Source: Gp6-AA40 sp036407095 (lineage in GTDB: Bacteria; Acidobacteriota; Vicinamibacteria; Vicinamibacterales; UBA2999). From it: 64,000 nucleotides of DNA. This document shows, piece after piece, positions 47,447 through 54,732 of this stretch. Position numbers and translations under genes: made by a program. Each line of letters starts with the position of its first letter. The stretch's first letter is position 1. The DNA lies in the NCBI GenBank assembly GCA_036407095.1, contig DASWZV010000142.1, forward strand, positions 62,001 to 126,000. Reading direction: 5' to 3'. The notes under the pieces are model-generated. The model had not been told where the DNA came from, ran no database searches, and saw only the letters and a list, made by a program, of their open reading frames with translations.

Positions 47447-48661
47447 TCACCTCCGTACCGGCGCTCGTTCTGCCGCAACCCGCTCGGCCTGTTCCATCAC
47501 GCGCAGCAGGTTCCCACCCAGGATCTTCTCGACGTCGCGATCGGAGTAGCCCTTCTTCATCAGCGCCTCCGTGATCGCGGGCAGCTTCGAGACATCCTCC
47601 ATCCCAAGTGGCATCGTCGCCCCGTCGAAGTCCGAGCCGAGGCCGACGTGGTCGATCCCGGCCACCTTCACCGCGTGGTCGATGTGGTCGACGATCTTCT
47701 CCCAGCTCACTGACGGCAGCTGACCCGAACGCATTGCCTCGTGATTGAGGCGCTGTCCCCCCAGGATGGCGCACACCTCATCACCCGCGCACATCGCGTT
47801 GATCGCCTCGATCCGTGCCCGCCACTCGGGCATGCCAGAGGCCACGCGGAACTCTTCGCTCAGGAAGGCGGCATTGTAGTTGATCATCACGACGCCGCCG
47901 TTCTTCGCGAGCGCGCGCAGCATGTCGTCGGTCATGTTGCGCGGGCTGTTCGCAATCGCGCGTACCGACGAGTGCGATGCCAGCACCGGCGCCCGCGTGA
48001 CCTCGAGCGCGTCGTAGAAGGTCTTGTCGTCGACGTGCGAGACGTCGACCATCACGCCAAGCCGATTGAGCTCGCGGACGACCTCCCGTCCGAACGGCGT
48101 GAGGCCGTTGTGCGCGGGTGTGTCGCCGGAGGAGTCCGCCCACGTCGTGTTCAGCGAGTGCGTCAGCGTCAGATAGCGGACGCCCAGCGCGGCGAAGTTC
48201 CGCAGCACCCCGAGGTCCTCGTCGATCATGTGCCCGCCCTCGACCCCCATGAGCGCCGCGATCTTTCCACTCGCAGCCGCCTGACGGATTTCGTGAGCGG
48301 TGGTGGCGAGCACGAGATCGCGCCGATGCGTCCTCACTGTCTCGCGCACCGCATCGATCTGCTGGAGCGCTCGCTTGACCGCTGTTGGACCGGTCACGTC
48401 TCCCGTGATCCAGATCGAGAAGAAGATCGCGTCGAGTCCGCCCTCCCGCATGCGAGGGATGTCGATCGACCCGTCGGCGTGGCGAGTGCCGATGTCGAAC
48501 GCCTTGTCGGAGATCAGCCGCTGAGTGGTGTCATCGTGGGTATCGATGACGATGGCGCGATTGTGCATTTGCCTCGCGCGTTGAGAAACTGCGGACTGAC
48601 TCGACAGGATCGCCGATAAACCCAACAACGCTATGACTTCAGACAGAATCCGCCCACGCAC
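47447..48661 (-). CDS. Exported membrane dipeptidase (peptidase M19)
   Basis: A 404-residue renal-dipeptidase-like zinc enzyme that hydrolyses dipeptides, including some with D-amino acids. A hydrophobic N-terminus (ALLGLSAILSSQSAVSQ) acts as a signal. Metal ligands are seen in THDD (His42, Asp44), GVEGGH (Glu141), VSHVDD and ASHSSVR, and the C-terminal VGLGSDFDG carries the Asp that completes the site. The GTG at 48661 is the only plausible start; a TAAGGT box lies six bases upstream, so it may be leaderless. It overlaps no other gene. Confidence 0.92.
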   Translation of the reverse strand: MRGRILSEVIALLGLSAILSSQSAVSQRARQMHNRAIVIDTHDDTTQRLISDKAFDIGTRHADGSIDIPRMREGGLDAIFFSIWITGDVTGPTAVKRALQQIDAVRETVRTHRRDLVLATTAHEIRQAAASGKIAALMGVEGGHMIDEDLGVLRNFAALGVRYLTLTHSLNTTWADSSGDTPAHNGLTPFGREVVRELNRLGVMVDVSHVDDKTFYDALEVTRAPVLASHSSVRAIANSPRNMTDDMLRALAKNGGVVMINYNAAFLSEEFRVASGMPEWRARIEAINAMCAGDEVCAILGGQRLNHEAMRSGQLPSVSWEKIVDHIDHAVKVAGIDHVGLGSDFDGATMPLGMEDVSKLPAITEALMKKGYSDRDVEKILGGNLLRVMEQAERVAAERAPVRR

Positions 48662-48691
48662 GTGATGACCTTACCGCCTGTCCGATACACG

Positions 48692-48907
48692 CTACGAACC
48701 GGTCTGCTTGCTCAGAGCCGGCCACTCGGCGAAGGCGATGAACCACAGCAGGCCGAGACACACGATCGGCACGATCGCAAGCAGCCCGAGCCACGGCGAA
48801 TAGCCCGCCCGACGGCAGATTCGTCCGGCCGGCCACACGACGACGAGCCCCGTGCACACGATCGCGATGATGATGAGGAGTTCAGGCAGCCCAACAGCAC
48901 CGAACAT
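48692..48907 (-). CDS. Small two-helix membrane protein
   Basis: A 71-residue protein with two hydrophobic segments: LPELLIIIAIVCTGLVVVWPAGRI and SPWLGLLAIVPIVCLGLLWFIAFAEWP. The PAxxICRRAGYSPWLGLLxxxP...L..LAF..WP pattern is widespread in small proteins of unknown function. No further call is possible. Confidence 0.7.
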   Translation of the reverse strand: MFGAVGLPELLIIIAIVCTGLVVVWPAGRICRRAGYSPWLGLLAIVPIVCLGLLWFIAFAEWPALSKQTGS

Positions 48908-48915
48908 GCGGCCTC

Positions 48916-48984
48916 CTGTAGCAAGGGCCGCCTGAAGCGGCCCCCGCGATCGATCACGGTCCGGCTGAAGCCGGACACTACGAG
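48916..48984. repeat. Two adjacent REP-like palindromes
   Basis: TGTAG at 48917 is followed by GGGCCGCC-TGAA-GCGGCCC and, 20 bp later, by GTCCGGCT-GA-AGCCGGAC (48959-48976) with CTACG after it. The second core repeats the one at 5983-6000. They lie between the small membrane protein and the MBL gene. Confidence 0.7.
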
Positions 48985-48985
48985 T

Positions 48986-49900
48986 TCAGGCTTTCGATGT
49001 GAGCTCGTCGTAGCAGACCTGCAGTGCGGGCGTGCCCTCGTTCTGCGCGAACTGCGGCATGCCGGCTTTGACGATCTCGTCGGCCGACTTTCCTGCTTTG
49101 ATCCCCTTCTGCACGTAGTCGAGCATCGCCGTGAAGTAGTCGCGCAGTGCGAGCAGATCGTTCTTCGGCCCGGTCACCGGTGCGCCCACTTTCGAGTGAC
49201 CGAAGATGTAGATCGTGTCGTTGTTGTGATCCTTGACGACCTTCTCGAGGGACACGAGCCAGTTGCGGATCGACGCGCCCGCGGGGCGGTCGACACGCGG
49301 ATGACGCTGGTGCGACATCAGATCGCCCATGTGCACGATGTTCGCGCGCTGGAAGAAGATCACGCCATCGCCGCTGGTGTGGCCGGGCCCGTAGTACTTC
49401 GTCGACACGACCTCGTTGCCGATGTCCACCTTCCAGCCGTCCTTGAACGTCTCGTCGGCATACGCCTGGGCGTCCTCGGTCTTGGCTGCGGCCGCCTGTT
49501 TCTTCTGCAAGCCCGGGACGTTTTCGTGCGCGACGATCTTCGTCACCATCGGGCGCAGCACCTTGTTGCCGCCCGTGTGATCGGGGTGATGGTGCGTGTT
49601 GATCAAGAGATCGATCTTTCGCGGCGTGCGGGTCTTCAGACCGTCGAGGAACATTTGTGCGGTGTCGGCAAACTGGCTGTCGATCACCAGCACCGCATCA
49701 GGCGTCACCATCCACCCCATGGTTCCGCCACGCGCTGTGAACGTACCAATGTTGCGTCGCAGCGGCGTAAACACAGGAACGGCCGGCGGCTGCGGCGCGG
49801 CCGGCGGCGTCTGCTGGCCGAAGAGCCGAACGGGCCCGAGCGCCCCCGCGGCCACCGCCAATGACGATGTCACAATGAATTCGCGTCGATTCTGCTGCAT
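48986..49900 (-). CDS. Exported MBL-fold metallo-hydrolase
   Basis: A 304-residue metallo-beta-lactamase-fold enzyme. The N-terminus MQQNRREFIVTSSLAVAAGALGPV carries an NRREF twin-arginine-like signal. The zinc motif is THHHPDH with His103, His105, Asp107 and His108; the later ligands are in GPGHTSGDGVIFFQRANIVHMGDLM (His) and FGHSKVG (His). The fold is complete. Resembles exported broad MBL hydrolases of Acidobacteriota; the substrate is unknown. It follows the quinone-oxidoreductase-like gene across a heptamer array. Confidence 0.9.
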   Translation of the reverse strand: MQQNRREFIVTSSLAVAAGALGPVRLFGQQTPPAAPQPPAVPVFTPLRRNIGTFTARGGTMGWMVTPDAVLVIDSQFADTAQMFLDGLKTRTPRKIDLLINTHHHPDHTGGNKVLRPMVTKIVAHENVPGLQKKQAAAAKTEDAQAYADETFKDGWKVDIGNEVVSTKYYGPGHTSGDGVIFFQRANIVHMGDLMSHQRHPRVDRPAGASIRNWLVSLEKVVKDHNNDTIYIFGHSKVGAPVTGPKNDLLALRDYFTAMLDYVQKGIKAGKSADEIVKAGMPQFAQNEGTPALQVCYDELTSKA

Positions 49901-49934
49901 CAGGCACGCTCCTCTCTACCCCGTCCTTTGCTGC

Positions 49935-49962
49935 TTCCTGATTCCTGCTTCCTGATTGCTGG
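49935..49962. repeat. Heptamer tandem array (TTCCTGA family)
   Basis: Units TTCCTGA, TTCCTGC, TTCCTGA, TTGCTGG in exact 7-bp steps. The reverse complement is the same family as the array at 57316-57343. Confidence 0.85.
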
Positions 49963-49968
49963 CTTTCT

Positions 49969-50976
49969 TTACACCGCAATCACAACCTTGCCGACAAACT
50001 TCCCCGAGGCGTGATGCTGAAACGCGGCCACCGCGTCGTCGAACGAAAAAATGCGGTCCACCACCGGTCTGATTCGATTCACCGAGACCGCACGGTTCAT
50101 CTCCTCGAACATCGCGCGATCGCCGACATAGATACCATGCAGGCTGCCGCCCTTGTACATCAAAGGATACGGACTCAGGTCGCCTTCGCGACCGGCAAGG
50201 AATCCGATCAGACAGACCTTGCCACCACGCCCGATCGCCTGCACCGAGCGCGCAAACGTTCCGCCACCGCCCACTTCGATCACACAGTCGACGCCACGGC
50301 CGCCCGTCATCCGCGCGACCTCCTTTTCCCATTCGGGCGTGCGCTGGTAGTTGATCGCCTCTGAAGCGCCCATGTGCGTCGCGCGATCGAGCTTCTCGTC
50401 GCTGGACGAAGTCACGATGACACGCGCGCCTGCCGCACGGGCGAAGAGCAGCGCAAAGATCGATACGCCGCCGGTACCCAGCACCAGGACCGTGTCACCC
50501 GCTCTCAGCGGCCGTCCTGCGTGAAAGAGCGCATGCCACGCCGTCACCCCTGCGCACGGAAAGCACGCGGCTTCTTCGTAGGAAAGAGCCTGCGGAACCA
50601 CGACGAGCCCGTCTTCGTACAACGTGACGCACTCAGCGAGCATCCCGTCGAGCGGCGACCCGAGCGCTGCCGGCGCCGCCGTCCCGTCGAGCGGGCGCTG
50701 AAAGAACACGCCCGCCACGCGATCGCCGACATGGACACGTGACACGCCGTCGCCGACCTCAACCACTTCACCCGCGCCGTCAGACAGCGGCACCAGATTG
50801 CGTGTCAATGGCGCGCCGACATACGTCCCCGTGGCCACGAGTTGATCGCGATAGTTGAGCGACGTCGCGCGGATACGGACTGACACCTGGCCGGGCCCGG
50901 GAGCCGAATGCAGGAGATCGACCTGACGCAGATCGGTGATCTTCGTTGCTCCGGCAGGAACCACCCATGCTCGCAT
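49969..50976 (-). CDS. Zinc-independent quinone oxidoreductase / alcohol dehydrogenase (MDR family)
   Basis: A 335-residue cytoplasmic NAD(P)H-dependent oxidoreductase of the medium-chain superfamily. The N-terminal GroES-like part has VRIRATSLNYRDQLVATGTY and PLSDGAGEVVEVGDGVSRVHVGDRV; the Rossmann part has the nucleotide motif VLVLGTGGVSIFALLFARAAGARVIVTSSS. The zinc-ligand Cys and His of true alcohol dehydrogenases are not at the expected places, so it belongs with the quinone oxidoreductase-like members. ATG 50976 shares a base with the stop of the PepSY gene (ATGA), showing coupling. Confidence 0.9.
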   Translation of the reverse strand: MRAWVVPAGATKITDLRQVDLLHSAPGPGQVSVRIRATSLNYRDQLVATGTYVGAPLTRNLVPLSDGAGEVVEVGDGVSRVHVGDRVAGVFFQRPLDGTAAPAALGSPLDGMLAECVTLYEDGLVVVPQALSYEEAACFPCAGVTAWHALFHAGRPLRAGDTVLVLGTGGVSIFALLFARAAGARVIVTSSSDEKLDRATHMGASEAINYQRTPEWEKEVARMTGGRGVDCVIEVGGGGTFARSVQAIGRGGKVCLIGFLAGREGDLSPYPLMYKGGSLHGIYVGDRAMFEEMNRAVSVNRIRPVVDRIFSFDDAVAAFQHHASGKFVGKVVIAV

Positions 50977-51944
50977 CAGACGACCGCCTCGTCGGCGTTG
51001 ACGTTGGGGCGCTTCCTCAGCACGCGGTTCCACCACATGATCACGCCGGTGACGAACATCAGTGTCGGTATCAGACCGACGAACGCCCACACCGCTTTCA
51101 ACCACGGCATGTCCCGCCAGCGGCCGAAGTGAAGCCGTGTGAGCCAGTTCAATACGACGTCACCTGGACGATCGCCGAGGATTGCAGCCGGATCGGAGAT
51201 CGCATCGACGAAGTTGGAGAACGGTTCCGGCACGCCGAGGTAGAACCCCGAGATTCCCCACATCAGCATGAACAGAAACAGCCAGAGGCCGATCGCGCTG
51301 TGCAGATCCCAGTTGAACCGGCGCCACCCGCTGCTCCACTTGATCCCGAGGCTTCGTTTCCATCGGCTCGAGCCCGGCCACCACACGATGAGGCCGGTGA
51401 TCGCCGTGATCGTGAAAACACCGCTGAGCGCGCCGTTCCAGTAACGGCCGGGGCGATCGAACAGCAGCTCGTCGTGCAGCCGCGCGAGCCAGAGCACGAA
51501 ATACTCGCCTTGCGTGACCGAGTCACCAAGGTCCTCGCCTGTATACGGATTGAAGAGTCGCTCCTTCCTGTCAGAGCCCTTCTCCGCCCAGACTTCGATC
51601 GTCGGATTACGCCGGGTCACCCGATCGCCCACCCGGGTGATTTTGTAGCCAGGGTAGAGCTTTTCGGCGACAGCGCGGAGCTCGTCGCTCGATAGACGCT
51701 TCGCATTCTGATCGAATTTGGGCCGCGGCGTCGCAAAGAAGCGGTCCATCTCGTTGCGGTATACGAGCGCGCTGCCAGTGATGCTGAGCATGACGACGTA
51801 GAGGCCGAGGGCGAGCCCGGTCCAGAGGTGAACTTGAAACAGTGCCCTGCGCAGCCACACGCGTTGTGGCTGTCGTACCCATCGCTGCCAGACCCCCAAT
51901 TGCCCCCCTCGTCGGCGCGTTCTGGCGCCCCGTGAGTTGTACAC
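50976..51944 (-). CDS. PepSY-domain membrane protein
   Basis: A 322-residue inner-membrane protein of the PepSY-associated TM type. Helices are at about 34-58 (ALFQVHLWTGLALGLYVVMLSITGSALVY), 170-190 and 215-240, plus one near the C-terminus. The central part carries a PepSY-like domain. Members often reduce iron or act with siderophore receptors, but nothing nearby confirms that. The start is uncertain: 51944 is GTG and 51947 is TTG; a TTG near codon 17 is also possible. It overlaps the oxidoreductase gene. Confidence 0.82.
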   Translation of the reverse strand: MYNSRGARTRRRGGQLGVWQRWVRQPQRVWLRRALFQVHLWTGLALGLYVVMLSITGSALVYRNEMDRFFATPRPKFDQNAKRLSSDELRAVAEKLYPGYKITRVGDRVTRRNPTIEVWAEKGSDRKERLFNPYTGEDLGDSVTQGEYFVLWLARLHDELLFDRPGRYWNGALSGVFTITAITGLIVWWPGSSRWKRSLGIKWSSGWRRFNWDLHSAIGLWLFLFMLMWGISGFYLGVPEPFSNFVDAISDPAAILGDRPGDVVLNWLTRLHFGRWRDMPWLKAVWAFVGLIPTLMFVTGVIMWWNRVLRKRPNVNADEAVV

Positions 51945-52006
51945 CAATCCGTTGGCCGGCTCTGCCCGCTGGTTCTTCGCCTGCGTAATGTACCCGATGA
52001 TTGGCG

Positions 52007-52012
52007 TATAGT
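52007..52012 (+). promoter_or_regulatory. Candidate -10 box (TATAGT) of a leaderless transcript
   Basis: TATAGT ends six bases before the GTG at 52019 of the NTF2-like double-domain gene; no Shine-Dalgarno fits in between. Confidence 0.45.
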
Positions 52013-52018
52013 TCCGCC

Positions 52019-52927
52019 GTGCTTCAACGAGGGGCTCTCATCGTCGCGTGCATCTTCGGGCTGCTCATGACGCGCTCGGCAGCCCAAGTCCGCGAGCCGC
52101 TCCCCGAAGCCCTGACGCAGATGGTCGAGGCCGAGCGCGCCTTCGCCGCGCGGGCGCTCGTCGTCGGATGGAAAGAGGCGTTCCTCGAAAACTTCTCGTA
52201 CAGCGCGATCGGGTTCGACGGCGGACGTCCAGGCAACGCGCGCGAGCAGGTGTCGAAGGCTCCCGATCCCCCGAAGGATCTTCAACTGATCTGGGAGCCT
52301 CGGTACGGCGACAGCGCCGCCAGCGGCGAGCTCGGCTACCTCACTGGTCCGGTCAAGAACATCCTGCCCTCGCGCAATAAGGGCCAGCCGCGTCACTCGA
52401 ACTACTTCTCGATCTGGAAGCGCGACAAGGACGGTTCGTTCAAGGTGGTGATCGACGCCGGCACTCAAACACCAGGTCCGGTTTCATACCCGACGGGCTT
52501 CACCCGCGCCCCTCATGCCAACCGTTTTACCGGCGACTACGACGAAACGACGCCGCCCCTCGGCACCGCCGATGGACTGCTCAACACCGCGCTGCGATCC
52601 GGGCAGGCGCGCGCATATCGATCACGTCTCGCCGACGGCGTTCGATTCCATCGTCAGAACATGCTGCCGATTGTCGGACAGAACGCGGTGCTCCAGTGGC
52701 TGGCGACGCAGCCCGCCTACGCGAATGCAGATGCCCGGTACGCGGAGTCGGCGCGATCGGGTGATTTGGGCTACACCTGGGGCTCTTATGCCATCCCGTC
52801 GCGCCGTGGCGTAGTGAGCAAACCAGAGGGGGCGCAGAGGGTCGACGCCCAGGTCGGCTTCTACATCCGCGTGTGGGTGCGGGAGCGCAACGGTCAATGG
52901 AAGGTCGCGGTCGACGTGCTACAATAG
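52019..52927 (+). CDS. Exported double NTF2/DUF4440-like protein
   Basis: A 302-residue exported protein with signal peptide (MLQRGALIVACIFGLLMTRSAAQ). Two similar halves follow, each with the DUF4440-like pattern: LTQMVEAERAFAARALVVGWKEAFLENFSYSAIGFDG..GELGYLTGPV..YFSIWKRDKDGSFKVVIDAG and GLLNTALRSGQARAYRSRLADGVRFHRQNMLP..GDLGYTWGSYA..GFYIRVWVRERNGQWKVAVDVL. The tandem duplication is clear. Role unknown. GTG 52019 is chosen because the TATAGT box is six bases before it; TTG 52001 lies within the promoter. Confidence 0.78.
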   Translation: MLQRGALIVACIFGLLMTRSAAQVREPLPEALTQMVEAERAFAARALVVGWKEAFLENFSYSAIGFDGGRPGNAREQVSKAPDPPKDLQLIWEPRYGDSAASGELGYLTGPVKNILPSRNKGQPRHSNYFSIWKRDKDGSFKVVIDAGTQTPGPVSYPTGFTRAPHANRFTGDYDETTPPLGTADGLLNTALRSGQARAYRSRLADGVRFHRQNMLPIVGQNAVLQWLATQPAYANADARYAESARSGDLGYTWGSYAIPSRRGVVSKPEGAQRVDAQVGFYIRVWVRERNGQWKVAVDVLQ

Positions 52928-52993
52928 GGGTTTTGTCGGCGTGGATTTTCACGCGCAAGGGGTCCCCGACCCCATAGAGAGGACGTTTCGACC

Positions 52994-53263
52994 GTGGCCA
53001 AGCGTACCAAGTCCGCCCTGAAGGCGAACCGCCAGAACATCAGACACCGGGAACACAATCGGCAGATGCGCTCGCGGCTGCGCACGGCGCTCAAGGCGAT
53101 CCGCGCGTCGCTCGACGCCAAGGATCTCAGCGGCGCGAAGACGGCGCTCGACAAGACGGTCTCGATCGTCGACAAGATGGCCAGCAAGGGGATCATTCAT
53201 CGCAACACGGCGGGCCGTTACAAGTCGCGGCTCTCGGCGCGTATCACGAAAGTCAGCGCCTGA
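52994..53263 (+). CDS. rpsT: Ribosomal protein S20
   Basis: An 89-residue basic protein that binds 16S rRNA early in small-subunit assembly. AKRTKSALKANRQNIRHREHNRQMRSRLRTALKAIRASLDAKD and MASKGIIHRNTAGRYKSRLSARI are the family blocks. The start is GTG 52994, a normal start for this gene, with GAGAGGA upstream. A TACAAT at 52920-52925 near the end of the previous gene may be its promoter. It converges with holA across a 3-bp gap. Confidence 0.97.
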   Translation: MAKRTKSALKANRQNIRHREHNRQMRSRLRTALKAIRASLDAKDLSGAKTALDKTVSIVDKMASKGIIHRNTAGRYKSRLSARITKVSA

Positions 53264-53266
53264 GTC

Positions 53267-54190
53267 TTACTTAATCACGCACAATTCGACCACCAGCCGC
53301 TCGAGCAGGATCTTCGGGTCGCCCCCTGATGACTTGAGGGCCAGGTCGGTGCGGAAAACCGACTCGATCGCATTCGGCACTCGCGGCGGCGGCAGGCGCT
53401 CGGCCGCGGTCCGCAGCTGACCGAGGACGAAGTGCGGCAGCGCGCCGTTCTCGAGCGCAAGCGACAGCTCCCGCAGCGCGACGCGCACATCGTTGCGCTT
53501 GATCGCGTTGGCGATCCCGAAATCCTCCTGCATTTCAGGTCCGGGCGCCACCGCCTGTTTCACATCGTTGACGGTGATTGCCGGCTGCCCCATCGCGTAG
53601 AGCGATACCCGTTCGAGACCGGCGCGCAGCCGCGTCAGATCGAGCCCCACCCGCGCGACGAGCGCCCGAACCGCGGCAGGATCGATCGGGACGCCTTCGC
53701 GCGCAGCACGCGTCTTCAGCCACAGCTCCGCATCCCCGGCGCTCTCGATCGTGCCGCAATCGACGACGTGCGCCAGCTTGATCAGCAGCTTGACGACCCG
53801 TCGCCGCAGGTCGAGCGGTCCGCAGACGAACACCACCGTCGCGTGCGCCGGTGGCGCCGCGATAAACGACTCGAGCCGCTGCTGCTCGGCCTCCGCCGCC
53901 GCGCTCTCGCGCCTGGGCACCAGCAGCTTCTCGGCATCGGCCACAACGACGATGCGCCGCGGCGCCATCATCGGCAGCGTGTGAGCGACGTCGATCAGGT
54001 CGTCGACCTTCATCTCGCCGCCATGCAGGCGCTCGACGTTGAACGGACGCAGATCCTCCTCCACCATGTCCGCGAACTCGGCGGCGACGGCTGCGCGCTC
54101 CACCGGATCGGTGCCGACCAGCATGTAGAGTGCGGCGGTGTCGCGGGCGGTCAGCTGTTTTCGCAGGGCTGAGGGACTGAGTGGTGGCAT
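53267..54190 (-). CDS. holA: DNA polymerase III subunit delta
   Basis: A 307-residue clamp-loader delta subunit that opens the beta clamp. The family has low identity, but PPLSPSALRKQLTARDTAALYMLVGTDPVERAAVAAEF at the start, VLVVADAEKL-like IVVVADAEKLLVP, KLAHVVDCGTI, and the C-terminal helical collar (LRTAAERLPPPRVPNAIESVFR) fit. Its position beside rpsT and lptE is a classic one and strongly supports it. The ATG at 54190 is preceded by the lptE stop. Confidence 0.92.
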   Translation of the reverse strand: MPPLSPSALRKQLTARDTAALYMLVGTDPVERAAVAAEFADMVEEDLRPFNVERLHGGEMKVDDLIDVAHTLPMMAPRRIVVVADAEKLLVPRRESAAAEAEQQRLESFIAAPPAHATVVFVCGPLDLRRRVVKLLIKLAHVVDCGTIESAGDAELWLKTRAAREGVPIDPAAVRALVARVGLDLTRLRAGLERVSLYAMGQPAITVNDVKQAVAPGPEMQEDFGIANAIKRNDVRVALRELSLALENGALPHFVLGQLRTAAERLPPPRVPNAIESVFRTDLALKSSGGDPKILLERLVVELCVIK

Positions 54191-54196
54191 CCGCTC

Positions 54197-54724
54197 TCAG
54201 AAGGCTTCGAGGATCGCCGTGACGACGCTGCGGGCCACGTCGGTCGACAACCGATCGACGGTGCCGCGCTCCTGGTCGAAGAACGACGTGCCTTCGATGT
54301 TCGTGCCATGTTGTTGGAGCTCGTACTCCTCACGAACAGTCATCGCATCGTTCGACCAGAGCACCATGTTGGTCCGGGTGTCGGTGAACGCCAGCTTGAT
54401 GGTGAGAATGAACTGATACCGCGACGCGATCTGCTGCTCGTTGAACGCCACAGGCTGGACCGAGATTCCGAGGATCTCCCCTGACAGGACCGCATCGGCG
54501 CCAGCCGCGTCGGCGACGACCCTGTACTTGCCGCGACCGATGAATTCCGTCCGAATCCTGTCGGTGAGCACCTGCTCGACCTGCTGGAACGTGCTTCGGT
54601 TCTCGATCGGCGGGATGCCGACGACCTTGATGTCTGTCGGCAGAAACGAGCCGCGCCCCGCGAGCGCGTAGCCGCACCCCGAGCTCAAGAACGCAACGAC
54701 GATCACTAGCCACGTCTTTTTCAC
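54197..54724 (-). CDS. lptE: LPS assembly lipoprotein LptE
   Basis: A 175-residue outer-membrane lipoprotein that plugs the LptD barrel for lipopolysaccharide export. The lipobox LSSGC sits at Cys17, and the mature protein starts CGYALAGRGSFLPTDIKVVGIPPIENRSTFQQVEQVLTDRIRTEFIGRGKYRVVADAAGADAVLSGEIL, the LptE/DUF4136-like pattern. Its place between leuS and holA matches the leuS-lptE-holA order seen in many diderms. The start follows AGGAAGTG. Confidence 0.93.
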   Translation of the reverse strand: MKKTWLVIVVAFLSSGCGYALAGRGSFLPTDIKVVGIPPIENRSTFQQVEQVLTDRIRTEFIGRGKYRVVADAAGADAVLSGEILGISVQPVAFNEQQIASRYQFILTIKLAFTDTRTNMVLWSNDAMTVREEYELQQHGTNIEGTSFFDQERGTVDRLSTDVARSVVTAILEAF

Positions 54725-54732
54725 TTCACTTC